Assembly (NCBI RefSeq): GCF_018448495.1
Contig: NZ_CP049902.1
Coordinates: 1,426,001 to 1,490,000 of the forward strand
Source of the DNA: Psychrobacter sp. WY6
GTDB lineage: Bacteria > Pseudomonadota > Gammaproteobacteria > Pseudomonadales > Moraxellaceae
Reading direction: 5' to 3'
Length of the DNA: 64,000 bases
Positions 20,273 to 30,381 of this stretch are shown piece after piece. Numbering within the stretch: position 1 is the first letter of the stretch; each line of letters begins with the position of its first letter. The position numbers and the translations under genes were made by a program. The notes under the pieces were generated by a model, which saw nothing but the letters and a program-made list of their open reading frames with translations, had not been told where the DNA came from and did not search any database.

Positions 20273-20806
20273 ATGTCTCGTGTGGCTAAAGCCCCAGTGA
20301 CACTGCCAAACGGCGTAAGTGTTACTTTGAACGATCGGCAGGTCGAAGTGAAAGGCAAGAACGGCATTTTGTCTTTACGCCTGCATGAATTGGTCGAGCT
20401 GAAACAGGAAGATGATGCGATCATTTTCTCACCTACAGTCGATTCAAAAGAAGCTATGATGCACACTGGCACCATGCGCGCTCTCGTTAACAACTATGTT
20501 AAAGGCGTGAATGAAGGCTTTGAAAAGCGCCTTCAGTTAATTGGTGTTGGTTATCGCGCACAAGTTGCTGGTAACAAGGTAACTTTGAACGTTGGTTACT
20601 CTCATCCAGTAGAATATACGTTGCCTGAAGGTGTGTCAGCTGAAACCCCAACGCAAACTGAAATTGTTTTGAAATCAAACAATAAACAGCAGCTTGGTCA
20701 AGCAGCGGCTAATATCCGCGGTTTCCGCCCACCTGAGCCTTATAAAGGTAAAGGTATTCGTTATAGTGACGAGCATGTGATTCGCAAAGAAGCCAAGAAA
20801 AAATAA
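20273..20806 (+). CDS. rplF: 50S ribosomal protein L6
   Basis: 50S protein near the GTPase centre. 177 residues; begins MSRVAKAPV and ends with the conserved [11 protein letters not shown] then [15 protein letters not shown] lies upstream of the ATG. Intact. Confidence 0.98.
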   Translation: MSRVAKAPVTLPNGVSVTLNDRQVEVKGKNGILSLRLHELVELKQEDDAIIFSPTVDSKEAMMHTGTMRALVNNYVKGVNEGFEKRLQLIGVGYRAQVAGNKVTLNVGYSHPVEYTLPEGVSAETPTQTEIVLKSNNKQQLGQAAANIRGFRPPEPYKGKGIRYSDEHVIRKEAKKK

Positions 20807-20817
20807 GGTGAGTTGAA

Positions 20818-21166
20818 ATGTTTGATAAAAAAGCAGCTCGTCTGCGTCGAGCTAAGAAAACCCGCGCATATCCGTTTCTTAGGCGTTCATCGCTTAACGG
20901 TTACTCGCACGCCAAAACATATTTATGCCCAGATTATCTCTCCTACCGGTGGTGAAGTGATTGCTCAGGCATCTACCTTAGACGGCAGCTTGCGCTCAGG
21001 CGCGACTGGCAATGCTGATGCAGCAACGTCTGTGGGCCAAATGATCGCAGAACGCGCAAAAGCAGCTGGTATCACTAAAGTTGCCTTTGACCGTAGTGGT
21101 TTTAAATATCATGGTCGAGTTAAAGCTTTAGCAGAAGCAGCTCGCGAAAACGGATTGGAGTTTTAA
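20818..21166 (+). CDS. rplR: 50S ribosomal protein L18 (frame break)
   Basis: Carries 5S rRNA with L5. The start ATG at 20818 gives [17 protein letters not shown], then the frame breaks near 20868. The sequence CGCGCATATCC looks like CGCGCGCATATCC with one GC unit lost. After it, [22 protein letters not shown] and [20 protein letters not shown] follow. Corrected length is 116 residues. Confidence 0.95.
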
Positions 21167-21168
21167 TC

Positions 21169-21684
21169 ATGGCTAGAAATGATAAAAATGATAAAAATGA
21201 ACAGACTGACGGTCTAGTAGAACGCTTAGTTACCGTTGATCGCGTTGCAAAAGTTGTTAAAGGTGGTCGTATTTTCTCTTTCACTGCATTGACTGTAGTG
21301 GGCGATGGCAATGGTCGTGTTGGTTTTGGTCGCGGTAAAGCACGTGAAGTGCCAGCTGCTATCCAAAAAGCACTAGAAGCTGCCAAACGTAATATGATTA
21401 CTGTTGAGCTTAATGATGCAACTTTGTATCATCCGATCAAAGCACGTCATGGTGCTAGTAAAGTTTATATGCAGCCTGCGTCTGAAGGTACTGGCGTAAT
21501 CGCTGGTGGCGCAATGCGTGCTGTATTAGAAGTTGCTGGTGTCAAAGATGTTTTGACTAAATGTTATGGTTCTACCAATACTGCTAACGTTGTTCGCGCA
21601 ACGTTTAACGGTTTACGTGATATGTCAACTCCAGAGAAGATGGCAGCAAAACGTGGTAAATCTGTAGACGAAATCTTGGGTTAA
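21169..21684 (+). CDS. rpsE: 30S ribosomal protein S5
   Basis: 30S protein involved in decoding fidelity and mRNA unwinding. 171 residues; contains [20 protein letters not shown] and [17 protein letters not shown]. Intact. Confidence 0.98.
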   Translation: MARNDKNDKNEQTDGLVERLVTVDRVAKVVKGGRIFSFTALTVVGDGNGRVGFGRGKAREVPAAIQKALEAAKRNMITVELNDATLYHPIKARHGASKVYMQPASEGTGVIAGGAMRAVLEVAGVKDVLTKCYGSTNTANVVRATFNGLRDMSTPEKMAAKRGKSVDEILG

Positions 21685-21704
21685 CTTAGACTAGGTGAGT
21701 TACG

Positions 21705-21884
21705 ATGAAAAAAATGAAAGTCACTCAATTTAAATCGGGTGCCCATCGCCTAAAGAGCCACAAAGCGAGCTTGAAAGGATTGGGTTTACGCCGTATTAAT
21801 CATACTGTTGAAGTAGAAGATACACCTTCAACACGTGGTATGGTCAATCGCGTTAACTACATGGTAAAAGTGGAGGAAGCGTAA
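21705..21884 (+). CDS. rpmD: 50S ribosomal protein L30
   Basis: 59 residues. It reads [20 protein letters not shown], then [20 protein letters not shown] and ends [10 protein letters not shown], which is the L30 pattern. The stop overlaps the rplO start (TAATG). Lies between rpsE and rplO, as in most bacteria. Confidence 0.96.
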   Translation: MKKMKVTQFKSGAHRLKSHKASLKGLGLRRINHTVEVEDTPSTRGMVNRVNYMVKVEEA

Positions 21885-22324
21885 TGGGTCTTAGATTAAA
21901 TGAATTATCACCAGGTGTTGGTGCAAAGAAAACTGCCCAACGTCGTGGTCGTGGTATCGGTTCAGGTCTTGGTAAGACTGGTGGTCGTGGTGTAAAAGGT
22001 CAGAAATCTCGTTCAGGTTCTAGCATACGCTCAGGATTTGAAGGTGGACAAATGCCTTTATATCGTCGTCTACCTAAATTTGGTTTTACCAGTAAAATGG
22101 CAATGAAGACGGCTGAAGTACGTCTTTCTGAACTAAATAAAATTGATGGCGATGTGGTTAGCCTTGAAACACTTAAAGCTGCTAACCTAATCCGTCACGA
22201 CATGAAGCGTGCCCGTATTATGTTGTCAGGCGAAGTCACTAAAGCTTATACCTTTAAAGGTATCAAAGTGACTAAGGGCGCTAAGCTAGCAATCGAAGCT
22301 GCTGGTGGTAGCATCGAGGAGTAG
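21884..22324 (+). CDS. rplO: 50S ribosomal protein L15
   Basis: Late 50S assembly protein. 146 residues with a Gly/Arg-rich N-terminal extension ([17 protein letters not shown]) and the globular C-terminal domain. Intact. Confidence 0.98.
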   Translation: MGLRLNELSPGVGAKKTAQRRGRGIGSGLGKTGGRGVKGQKSRSGSSIRSGFEGGQMPLYRRLPKFGFTSKMAMKTAEVRLSELNKIDGDVVSLETLKAANLIRHDMKRARIMLSGEVTKAYTFKGIKVTKGAKLAIEAAGGSIEE

Positions 22325-22328
22325 TAAC

Positions 22329-23674
22329 GTGTCAAAACAATCAATGTCATCGACTGGTATACCGCTCAATCCATTTGCATTCATACGCAAGTATGATGAA
22401 TTATGGACGCGTTTATTATTCTTAATCGGCGCATTGGTTGTTTATCGTTTAGGGTCACATATTCCAGTACCGGGTATCAATCCGGTCAACTTGGCTGATC
22501 TGTTTTCGCGCAACGAAAACACCATTTTGAGTATGTTTAACATGTTCTCAGGTGGTGCACTAGAGCGTATGTCTATTATGGCGCTCGGCATTATGCCGTA
22601 TATTTCAGCATCGATTATTGTACAGATGATGTCTGCAGTATTACCATCGCTTGAAGCCCTCAAAAAAGAAGGCGAAGCGGGACGACGTAAGTTGAACAAG
22701 TATACCCGTCAAGGGACACTTGCTTTAGCCCTAGTACAGTCATTAGGAATGTGTGCTGGCTTAATCAGTCAAAATCTTACTTTATCTTCTGGTCTGACCT
22801 TCTATATTCCAGCGGTTACCTCATTGGTAGCGGGCGCTATGTTCTTGATGTGGCTTGGTGAGCAGATTACAGAGCGCGGCGTAGGTAATGGTATCTCAAT
22901 GCTCATTTTTGCGAGTATTGTGGCTGGTACGCCAGGTATGATTTCGCAGTCTATTGAGCAGGTCAATCAAGGACAAATGAACTTGATTGTACTGTTTATT
23001 TTTGTGCTACTAGGCATCGCGGTTACTGCTGGTATCGTTTATATTGAACGTGCTCAGCGCCGTGTTCCAGTGAACTATGCACAGAAGCAGCAACAAGGTC
23101 GCAAAATATATGCTCAGCAGCAGTCACATTTGCCGCTGAAGCTTAATATGGCAGGGGTTATCCCAGCCATTTTTGCTAGCTCGTTGTTGTTTTTCCAGCA
23201 AGTTTAGGGCAGTGGGTCGGTCAATCAACTGATCCTACCCTTACACAAAAGATACTACAGAATATGGCATTGGTGTTGTCTCCAGGACAGCCGCTATATT
23301 TGGTTCTGTTTGGCGCGATGATTATTTTCTTCTGTTACTTCTATACGGCATTGGTATTTAGCCCACGTGAAGTAGCTGAAAACCTTAAACGTAGTGGTGC
23401 GTATATCCCAGGTATTCGCCCCGGACAACAAACTCAGCGTTACCTAGATCATGTATTAAACCGACTGACCTTTATTGGCGCGATGTATATGACGGTTATT
23501 TGTTTAATGCCAATGGTCGTCCAGTCATCGTTTGGTGTGCCGTTTCAACTCGGTGGTACGTCTTTACTGATTATGGTGGTTGTGGTAATGGACTTCATTT
23601 CGCAAATCCAAGCGCATTTGATGACCCATCAATATCATGATCAGACGTTAATTCAATCGCCCACTCAACCTTAA
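22329..23674 (+). CDS. secY: Protein translocase subunit SecY (frame break)
   Basis: Central ten-helix channel of the Sec translocon. A GTG start at 22329 follows GAGGAG at 7 bases. The plug and early helices ([32 protein letters not shown]) and the cytoplasmic loop with [15 protein letters not shown] are present. The frame breaks near 23198: TTTTTCCAGC should be TTTTTCCCAGC (FFPASLGQW). Corrected length is 448 residues. Confidence 0.96.
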
Positions 23675-23706
23675 ATGAGCGGTACGATATCTCAAAGGAG
23701 CATGCT

Positions 23707-23823
23707 ATGAAAGTTCAAGCATCAGTTAAAAAGATTTGTGGTAGCTGTAAAGTTGTACGCCGTAAAGGCCGTGTACATATCATCTGTACAGCAGAACCTC
23801 GCCACAAGCAACGTCAAGGTTAA
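23707..23823 (+). CDS. rpmJ: 50S ribosomal protein L36
   Basis: 38 residues: [20 protein letters not shown] then [15 protein letters not shown]. The Cys-Cys-Cys-His zinc ligands are present, so this is the zinc-containing form. It follows secY, as usual. Confidence 0.97.
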   Translation: MKVQASVKKICGSCKVVRRKGRVHIICTAEPRHKQRQG

Positions 23824-23884
23824 TATTTAGTATTATAAAGTCTCAGACTTTTGTTACTATCTCAATTAATACTTGAAAAATGAC

Positions 23885-23906
23885 GGCGGATGGGATATCA
23901 TCCGCC
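23885..23906 (+). other. Hairpin downstream of rpmJ
   Basis: An 8-bp stem (GGCGGATG with CATCCGCC) and 6-base loop lie 60 bases after rpmJ. No T run follows, so a terminator role is uncertain. Confidence 0.4.
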
Positions 23907-24002
23907 ACTTGCCGTAGTTTATGCAAAAACTTTTATAAGACCGTCAATGAATAGGCTTGTAATCAAGTCAAAGCAGCGATAATAATTATAAAAGCTTTAG
24001 TA

Positions 24003-24031
24003 TTGACAGCAACAAATCTGAAAAATAAAGC
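24003..24031 (+). promoter_or_regulatory. Weak candidate promoter for the alpha operon
   Basis: A consensus TTGACA lies about 70 bases upstream of rpsM, in a 253-base gap, but the hexamer 17 bases later (TAAAGC) is poor. Confidence 0.3.
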
Positions 24032-24076
24032 CTTATTGATAAATAACGCTTATTTTTCTTTAATGGAGAGAAATCA

Positions 24077-24433
24077 ATGGCTCGTATTGCCGGCGTAAAC
24101 ATTCCGGATAATAAGCATGCTGTTATTTCACTAACTTACATCTTTGGTGTAGGTCGTACCACTGCTCAGAAAATCTTAGAAGCAGTTGGCATTGCCCCTA
24201 CTACTAAAGTTAGTCAGTTAGATGATACACAGTTAGATGCTATCCGTGCACAAGTTGCAAATTACATGACTGAAGGTGATCTTCGTCGTGAAGTGTCAAT
24301 GAATATTAAGCGTTTAGTTGATCTTGGTTGTTACCGTGGCATCCGCCATCGTCGTAACCTACCAGTTAGAGGTCAGAATACTAAGAACAACGCTCGTACT
24401 CGTAAGGGTCCGACACGCCCTCTCAAAAGATAA
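24077..24433 (+). CDS. rpsM: 30S ribosomal protein S13
   Basis: 30S head protein contacting P-site tRNA. 118 residues; begins [11 protein letters not shown] and ends with the basic tail [20 protein letters not shown]. Intact, and the first gene of the alpha operon. Confidence 0.98.
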   Translation: MARIAGVNIPDNKHAVISLTYIFGVGRTTAQKILEAVGIAPTTKVSQLDDTQLDAIRAQVANYMTEGDLRREVSMNIKRLVDLGCYRGIRHRRNLPVRGQNTKNNARTRKGPTRPLKR

Positions 24434-24453
24434 TTAACTTAGGAAGCTAAAAG

Positions 24454-24843
24454 ATGGCTAAAGACACTCGTAGTCGCAAGAAAGTGACTCGTCGTTCAGT
24501 ATCGGAGGGCATTGCCCATATCCATGCGTCTTTTAATAACACCATTGTTACGATTACCGATCGTCAAGGTAATGCACTGGCTTGGGCCACTTCAGGTGGA
24601 CAAGGCTTCCGTGGTTCACGTAAATCTACACCATTTGCAGCTCAGGTTGCAGCTGAGGTCGCTGGTAAAGCGGCTCAAGAATATGGTGTTAAGAATATCG
24701 ACGTTTTGGTCAAAGGACCAGGACCGGGTCGTGAGTCTGCGGTAAGAGCACTAGGTGCATTGGGTTATAAAGTTAACAGCATCTCTGATGTAACCCCAAT
24801 CCCACACAATGGTTGCCGTGCGCCTAAAAAGCGCCGCGTCTAA
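24454..24843 (+). CDS. rpsK: 30S ribosomal protein S11
   Basis: 30S platform protein. 129 residues, with [19 protein letters not shown] and the C-terminal signature [18 protein letters not shown]. Intact. Confidence 0.98.
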   Translation: MAKDTRSRKKVTRRSVSEGIAHIHASFNNTIVTITDRQGNALAWATSGGQGFRGSRKSTPFAAQVAAEVAGKAAQEYGVKNIDVLVKGPGPGRESAVRALGALGYKVNSISDVTPIPHNGCRAPKKRRV

Positions 24844-24891
24844 TATTAAAGACGAAGCTTTTTATCCCAAAAGCTTATAGGAGACATAACA

Positions 24892-25531
24892 ATGGCCCGC
24901 TATATTGGACCAAAACTCAAATTATCACGTCGTGAAGGCACGGACTTAGGTCTTAAGTCTGGCGTTAAACCATACGACGTAAAAGAAAAAAGCTGGTCGT
25001 CCACCAGGTCAACACGGTGTAAGCCGTAACAAGACCTCAGAATATGCTTTACAGCTGCGTGAAAAGCAGAAAGTTAAGCGTATTTATGGTGTACTAGAGC
25101 GTCAGTTTGCTAATTACTATAAAGAAGCTGCTCGTAAGCGCGGTGCTACTGGTGAAAACCTGTTAGCCATGCTTGAGAGCCGTCTAGATAACGTTGTTTA
25201 TCGCATGGGCTTTGGCTCAACTCGCGCTGAAGCACGTCAGCTAGTCAGTCATCGTACTGTTATGGTAAAAAAAGCTGGCCGTGATGAGTTTGTTCGTGTG
25301 AACATTCCATCAATTCAGTTGCAAGATGGTGATGTCATCGCTATCCAAGAGAAGTCTCGCGAGCAATTACGTATTAAAAACGCAATTGAGCTGGCTACCC
25401 AACGTGGTATTCCAGAATGGCTAGATGTTGACCACAGCAAATTACAAGGCACGTTTAAACAAGCGCCTGATCGTATTGATCTACCTGCTGAAATCAACGA
25501 AAGCTTGATCGTTGAGCTATACTCTAAGTAA
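24892..25531 (+). CDS. rpsD: 30S ribosomal protein S4 (frame break)
   Basis: 16S assembly initiator and, in E. coli, the alpha operon repressor. Starts [19 protein letters not shown]. The frame breaks near 24990 in a run of six A (AGAAAAAAGC) whose true length must differ by one or two. [21 protein letters not shown] then follows, with the S4 RNA-binding domain ([21 protein letters not shown]). About 212 residues corrected. Confidence 0.96.
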
Positions 25532-25611
25532 TGACGTACTGCTCGATGTCGTGAAAACGGCATTGAGCAATTAACGTTAATTAAACCAGTTTAATAAATC
25601 GAGGTGACATC

Positions 25612-26619
25612 ATGATGCTAAATGCAACTGAGTTTCTAACGCCGAATGCCATTAATGTGGATACGGTTAATGAAACGATTGCGAAAGTCACGCTCGAACC
25701 GTTAGAACGCGGCTTTGGGCATACCCTTGGTAATGCCTTACGTCGCATCTTGTTATCTTCATTACCTGGTGCTGCAGTCATTGAAGCTGAGATTGATGGT
25801 GTTGACCATGAATACTCAACGCTTGAAGGGCTACAAGAAGATGTACTTGACTTGCTTTTGAATCTAAAAGGCTTGGCTATTACGCTTCATGACCAAAATG
25901 AAGTATTTTTGACCTTGGATAAACAAGGTCCAGGCACTATTACTGCTGCAGACATCGCGTTACCGCATAATGTAGACATCGTCAATCCAGAATTGGTGTT
26001 GGGTACATTGAGTGATCGTGGTCATCTTAAGATGCGTTTGCGTGTAGTAATGGGTCGTGGATATGAGCCAGCAAACCAGCGCCGTGAAGATGGTGATACT
26101 AAAGCAATCGGACGTTTAAAGCTTGATGCAAGTTTTAGTCCTGTGCTTCGTGTTGCTTATCAGGTTGAGAACGCTCGTGTAGAGCAGCGTACTGATCTTG
26201 ATCGTCTTATCATTGAGCTTGAAACTAATGGCACTATAGATCCAGAAGAAGCAATTCGTAAAGCAGCCACTATTTTACAACAACAGATTTCTATCTTTGT
26301 TGACCTAGAAGCTGAAGAAGCGCCTGAGCCTGTGAAAGAGAAAGAAGAGGTTGATCCGGTGCTATTACGCCCTGTGGACGATCTTGAACTAACGGTTCGC
26401 TCAGCCAACTGCTTGAAAGCTGAAAACATTTACTATATCGGTGATTTGGTACAACGTTCAGAGACTGAACTTCTAAAAACCCCAAATCTTGGTAAGAAAT
26501 CATTAACGGAAATCAAAGACGTACTAGCGTCTAAAGATTTAGAGCTCGGTATGCGCCTAGATAACTGGCCACCAGCTGACCTTCGTGTTGATGATCGCTT
26601 TTCTTATCGTAGCCGTTAA
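25612..26619 (+). CDS. rpoA: RNA polymerase alpha subunit
   Basis: Scaffold for RNA polymerase assembly, and the target of UP elements and activators. 335 residues: N-terminal dimerisation domain ([18 protein letters not shown]), acidic linker (about residues 238-252) and C-terminal domain with the DNA-binding helices ([33 protein letters not shown]). A start at the second ATG (25615) is equally possible. Confidence 0.98.
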   Translation: MMLNATEFLTPNAINVDTVNETIAKVTLEPLERGFGHTLGNALRRILLSSLPGAAVIEAEIDGVDHEYSTLEGLQEDVLDLLLNLKGLAITLHDQNEVFLTLDKQGPGTITAADIALPHNVDIVNPELVLGTLSDRGHLKMRLRVVMGRGYEPANQRREDGDTKAIGRLKLDASFSPVLRVAYQVENARVEQRTDLDRLIIELETNGTIDPEEAIRKAATILQQQISIFVDLEAEEAPEPVKEKEEVDPVLLRPVDDLELTVRSANCLKAENIYYIGDLVQRSETELLKTPNLGKKSLTEIKDVLASKDLELGMRLDNWPPADLRVDDRFSYRSR

Positions 26620-26638
26620 ACTTTAAGGATTTTTGACT

Positions 26639-26998
26639 ATGCGCCATCGTAAGAGTGGAGTCAAGCTGGGTCGTACCGGCAGTCATCGTAAGGCAATGTT
26701 TCAGAACATGACTAACTCATTATTTGAGCATGAACTGATCAAAACAACTTTACCAAAAGCAAAAGAGTTACGTCGCGTTGCCGAGCCATTAATCACTATG
26801 GCTAAAGAAGACAGCGTTGCTAACCGTCGTTTGGCATTTAGCCGTATGCGTAGCAAAGCTATGGTAGGTAAACTATTTGGCACGTTAGGTCCTCGTTACC
26901 AGACCCGTCCAGGTGGATATTTGCGTATCGTAAAATGTGGTTACCGTGATGGTGACAATGCGCCAATGGCATATGTAGAATTGGTTGATCGCGACTAA
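26639..26998 (+). CDS. rplQ: 50S ribosomal protein L17
   Basis: 119 residues from the ATG at 26639, with AAGGA 9 bases upstream; begins [20 protein letters not shown] and ends DNAMPAYVELV-like (here [15 protein letters not shown]). Last gene of the ribosomal cluster. Confidence 0.97.
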   Translation: MRHRKSGVKLGRTGSHRKAMFQNMTNSLFEHELIKTTLPKAKELRRVAEPLITMAKEDSVANRRLAFSRMRSKAMVGKLFGTLGPRYQTRPGGYLRIVKCGYRDGDNAPMAYVELVDRD

Positions 26999-27024
26999 TT
27001 TTACAATAAGCAAAAGATGTATAT

Positions 27025-27056
27025 AAAAAAGCTCCAATTCAATTGGAGCTTTTTTT
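27025..27056. terminator. Bidirectional terminator after rplQ
   Basis: A 7-to-9-bp stem (GCTCCAATT with AATTGGAGC, only a C between them) is flanked by A and T runs on both sides. It can serve both the ribosomal cluster and the convergent yciO. Confidence 0.9.
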
Positions 27057-27076
27057 GTGTTTGATGCTTTAGTTTA

Positions 27077-27697
27077 TTACCGTAGTAGTGAATCTACATC
27101 CGCGGCACCTTGTCTGATAATTTCAGGCTGGCTACCAGTCATATCAACAATCGTAGTTAGTTTAGTGGTCTTTACACCTGCATTTATCAAACCGTCGATT
27201 TGATTGCCTAATAAATCCTCAATCTCAAAGGGATCATCTAGTATGTCATCACGGTTAGGTAGTATTAATGAACTGGTTAAGATAGGTTCATCCATGGCCT
27301 CTAAAAGCGCTTGCGCAATGGGGTTGCTAGGTACTCGAATACCGATGGTTTTTTTCTTCGCATGTGCCAATTTTTTTGGTACGTCTTTTGTGGCATTGAG
27401 GATAAAGGTGATGGGCGCAGGAGTAAGCGCTTTGAGCTGTTTAAATTGTATATTGTCCACTGCAGCATAGTTGGCAATTTCGCTTAAGTCACGGCACAGT
27501 AAAGTAAACTGGTGTTTATCATCAAGTTCACGAATTTGTTTGAGCTTATCGAGTGCATCCTTTGCCCCTAAGCGACAGCCAAAAGCATAGCTGGTATCGG
27601 TAGGGTAGATAATGAGCTGGTCTTTACGTAACAGATCCGCCACTTGCTCAATCAGACGTGGCTGTGGATTTTCTGGATGAATATAAAATACTTGCAT
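27077..27697 (-). CDS. yciO: Sua5/YciO/YrdC family protein
   Basis: 206 residues, the same length as E. coli YciO. It has the YrdC-fold motifs IIYPTDTSYAFGC, FTLLCRDLSEIANYA and GIRVPSNPIAQALL. YrdC/Sua5 enzymes make threonylcarbamoyl-AMP for tRNA t6A; YciO is a related branch whose precise role is less certain. AAGGA lies 6 bases before the ATG. Transcribed downstream of epmC. Confidence 0.9.
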   Translation of the reverse strand: MQVFYIHPENPQPRLIEQVADLLRKDQLIIYPTDTSYAFGCRLGAKDALDKLKQIRELDDKHQFTLLCRDLSEIANYAAVDNIQFKQLKALTPAPITFILNATKDVPKKLAHAKKKTIGIRVPSNPIAQALLEAMDEPILTSSLILPNRDDILDDPFEIEDLLGNQIDGLINAGVKTTKLTTIVDMTGSQPEIIRQGAADVDSLLR

Positions 27698-27915
27698 AGC
27701 AGTTCCTTATTTTATAATTATGGGTTTTTAAATGTGAGGTTTTTGACTAAGTAGAATATCGGTGGCGCGCATGCTTCTTTCACTCAGTTTACTAAAAAAG
27801 CATCACTGCCTTCCTAGTATAGCGCAAAGCCAATATAAGTTTGATTGCAAGCCGTTACTATGCGTAGACAATCGTTAACATAAAAATACCGCACCTTTAC
27901 GCTGATATGCTGCTG

Positions 27916-28648
27916 TTACTCTAGATCAGCTATAGAGACACTGAGTAAGGCGTGTAATAAAGTTTTAGCATCAGGTGGCAATATATTCGGCTTAGCGATG
28001 TATTGTTGCACTTGTCGGTAGACGTCATTTGCGAATGTACTATTGCTCGTATCAAAGTCAGCAAACAAATTATCTTGTGACACACTCAAATGATCGTTCA
28101 CAAGCGAGAGTAAATAAACACTCTAACGCTTGTGGTTTAATCTCTACGCGCTCAAATGCTTGCTGCTGAGCGGCGGTACGCCCATCTGGTGCGTACCAGT
28201 AGCCAAAGTCAGGTAAACGTCTACGAGCCTCTCCAGCCACACACCAATGGCTCAGCTCATGCAATGCGCTAGCAAAAAATCCATGAGCGAATTCAATTTT
28301 TGCGGGTTCGTTATTTTGTGCCGGAAAGTACTCTGGTTCTCCTTGTCCACGAACCAATGTAACGTTTTGATGAGTGAATAAATTATTGAATAATTGGATG
28401 AGCCAATCAGTAGCCGCTTGCTCGTATTTATTAACCAATGATGGAGTGCTATCTAAGCCTTTGATAGCAGCTAACCTTTGCCATTCACTTTTTACATCCT
28501 CTAAGCACTGATTGTTGTTAAGGTTCCACGAGTCAGTGGAAGAGGCATTCACATTATTGGTTAACGTAGTGAGACGTTGCAATAGTATTTTTGCTTCAAG
28601 TGCAGAAAGTAGGTTCGAGAAGTCAGGTTTATCATTAAACACATTCAT
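27916..28648 (-). CDS. epmC: Elongation factor P hydroxylase (frame break)
   Basis: YfcM/EpmC-type enzyme that hydroxylates the beta-lysylated lysine of EF-P. The metal-binding motif HELSHWC is present with the family sequences YWYAPDGRTAAQQQAFERVE and KPQALECLF. The frame breaks near 28100, where CTTGTGAACG appears to have lost a TG unit; the rest (NDHLSVSQDNLFADF to SIADLE) is in the next frame. The ATG at 28648 is preferred to a TTG at 28666. About 244 residues corrected. Confidence 0.9.
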
Positions 28649-28833
28649 AGGTAAAACACTGGTCAAATAAAAGATGAAAAGAAGAACTATCTTTGAATAT
28701 AAATAGGAGAAATAAAGAGATGAAAATAGAGCTTATATCAAATAAATTTAACATACTAGCGCTAGCGTCGCTCAATGCTTTCCGTTAGTATGGCAGGCAA
28801 TATTATACACCGTTTTGATGAATGAGGTCGCGC

Positions 28834-29427
28834 ATGTCAAGCACTCCAAAAAGTAAACCGTCAGCAGGTTATGCTGATAATAAAAAAGCGCCTTTATCTA
28901 CTAGTATGCCTGAATCTATTTCTTTGGATAAATGGGCAGATACTGGTTATGAATGGACAGGAGAGGTAGAGCCAAGCGCTTTCAAACGTCTTGCTGCTAC
29001 CTTAGCCACCGAACATGAACAAGCAGACATCTCGCTTAATGCCAATCTGTATCGACGCAATAATGTCTTACATTTGGCATTCACACTGACGGGTGAAGTT
29101 TGGTTAACCTGTCAACGTTGCCTACAGCCAGTGGCTATCGATTTGTCTGATGATTATAATATTGCGCTACTAGAAGATGAGAGCCAAGCACGTTCAATCA
29201 ATGATGAACAAGACTATTTATTACTTGATGAAATTATTACTGAGCCTGCACCAGAGCTTTTATTGCCATTCAAAAAATTGGTAGAAGATGAGATATTACT
29301 GAAGACGCCGATGTCGCCAAAACATGACGACTGTGAAATGACGGTAGAGCAATTTGGTGAGATCCCAGAAGAGGAAGAAAGCGAAAATCCTTTTGCTGCT
29401 TTAGCCTCGCTAAAAGGCAAGTTGTAA
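28834..29427 (+). CDS. yceD: YceD family protein (DUF177)
   Basis: A 197-residue protein. It has the DUF177 core with the CQRC motif (VWLTCQRCLQPVAI) and an acidic C-terminal half ending in ENPFAALASLKGKL. In many bacteria yceD is upstream of rpmF, and it has been linked to 23S rRNA accumulation. I chose the ATG at 28834 because GAGG lies 6 bases upstream; the ATG at 28822 has no ribosome-binding site. Confidence 0.93.
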   Translation: MSSTPKSKPSAGYADNKKAPLSTSMPESISLDKWADTGYEWTGEVEPSAFKRLAATLATEHEQADISLNANLYRRNNVLHLAFTLTGEVWLTCQRCLQPVAIDLSDDYNIALLEDESQARSINDEQDYLLLDEIITEPAPELLLPFKKLVEDEILLKTPMSPKHDDCEMTVEQFGEIPEEEESENPFAALASLKGKL

Positions 29428-29764
29428 TCTTATTAAGAGACAAGTCATATATCAATGTACTACTTAATAAATTTATGATACCTTTCATCAGCTTTCTACC
29501 AAAGAGTGAGAAGCAGGGCTTTATTAATCCGCTAAACATGCGTATAATGTCCCGTTTATTGCATTCTAGCAATCTGCTACTGGCAGATAGATGCTGATCT
29601 TGCAGACTAACTATAGATTTTAGACGTAATCAACACTTTAATACGTGGCAATCTATTTAACTAATGATGCGTAAGACTTAGGTTGTTGTGATTATATAGC
29701 CTCTGTCAGTGTCGATTAAAGCTGAATTTCAAGCTTATCCCCTTTTAAGTATAGGAGCTATATC
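29428..29764. other. Intergenic region yceD-rpmF
   Basis: Separates two genes that are adjacent in most gammaproteobacteria. It is AT-rich, with no gene or convincing hairpin. TATAGGAGC just upstream of rpmF is its ribosome-binding site. Confidence 0.5.
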
Positions 29765-29945
29765 ATGGCCGTTCAAAAAAGTCGTAAAAGTCGTTCTCGT
29801 CGTGACATGCGCCGTTCACATCATCGTATGGAAATCGCTGAGATAAGCGTAGATGCTACCACTGGTGAAAAACATCGTCGTCATCACGACTAAAGATGGT
29901 TTCTACCGTGGTCGCCAGTTGTTTAAAGTTAGTCAAGACGCTTAA
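29765..29945 (+). CDS. rpmF: 50S ribosomal protein L32 (frame break)
   Basis: Small 50S protein. [20 protein letters not shown] at the start is the L32 signature. The frame breaks near 29886 (CATCACGACTAAA, two bases short of HHVTKDG), after which [16 protein letters not shown] ends the protein. Corrected length is 60 residues. The usual next gene, plsX, is absent. Confidence 0.93.
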
Positions 29946-29972
29946 ATTATTGGCTATTCAATAGCTGATTGT

Positions 29973-30009
29973 AAAAATAATGATAGTACTGGTGACTGTC
30001 ATTATTTTT
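29973..30009 (+). terminator. Intrinsic terminator after rpmF
   Basis: An 11-bp AT-rich stem (AAAAATAATGA with TCATTATTTTT) ending in five T, 27 bases past the rpmF stop. Confidence 0.7.
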
Positions 30010-30046
30010 GCAACGCTGTTATTAGGTAATATGCTTTGAGCTGAAG

Positions 30047-30099
30047 AAAGCCAAGTTATTTCGCTATCATATATTATGGGCTAGATAACTTGGCTTTTT
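30047..30099. terminator. Second hairpin downstream of rpmF
   Basis: A perfect 13-bp stem (AAAGCCAAGTTAT at 30047-30059 with ATAACTTGGCTTT at 30085-30097), a 25-base loop and a following T run. No gene lies between it and the first terminator, so it may end an unseen short transcript or act as a backup. Confidence 0.6.
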
Positions 30100-30381
30100 G
30101 CTATTGGCTTTTATGGTAGGTATTTGAACAACCTTTTACCATGTGCCTTTAGAAAATATGAAAATGAACCGATATACTCTACCATTTTAATTTGAATGGT
30201 ATCTTTTACTATACGTGTTTCAGTAGCATCCACTATGATAATAGTGTGCGTCAGTGTATAGTTTATCGATAATCCGTTTTTTTAGACAAATACTAAAGCA
30301 ACGGCTTTATATCGCCTCTAATAATATAATAAACCCCAATTGTTTTTAGGGATATTTCCAATTAAATAAGGAATATTGGTT
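30100..30381. other. Leader region of fabD
   Basis: AT-rich, with no gene seen. It must hold the fabD promoter because two terminators lie upstream, but no clear -35/-10 pair was found. AAGGA 9 bases before the ATG is the ribosome-binding site. Confidence 0.4.

Noticed and set aside
23824-24076. A missing gene (such as infA) between rpmJ and rpsM
   Set aside because: No frame with the infA sequence exists in the 253 bases; only a hairpin and AT-rich DNA.
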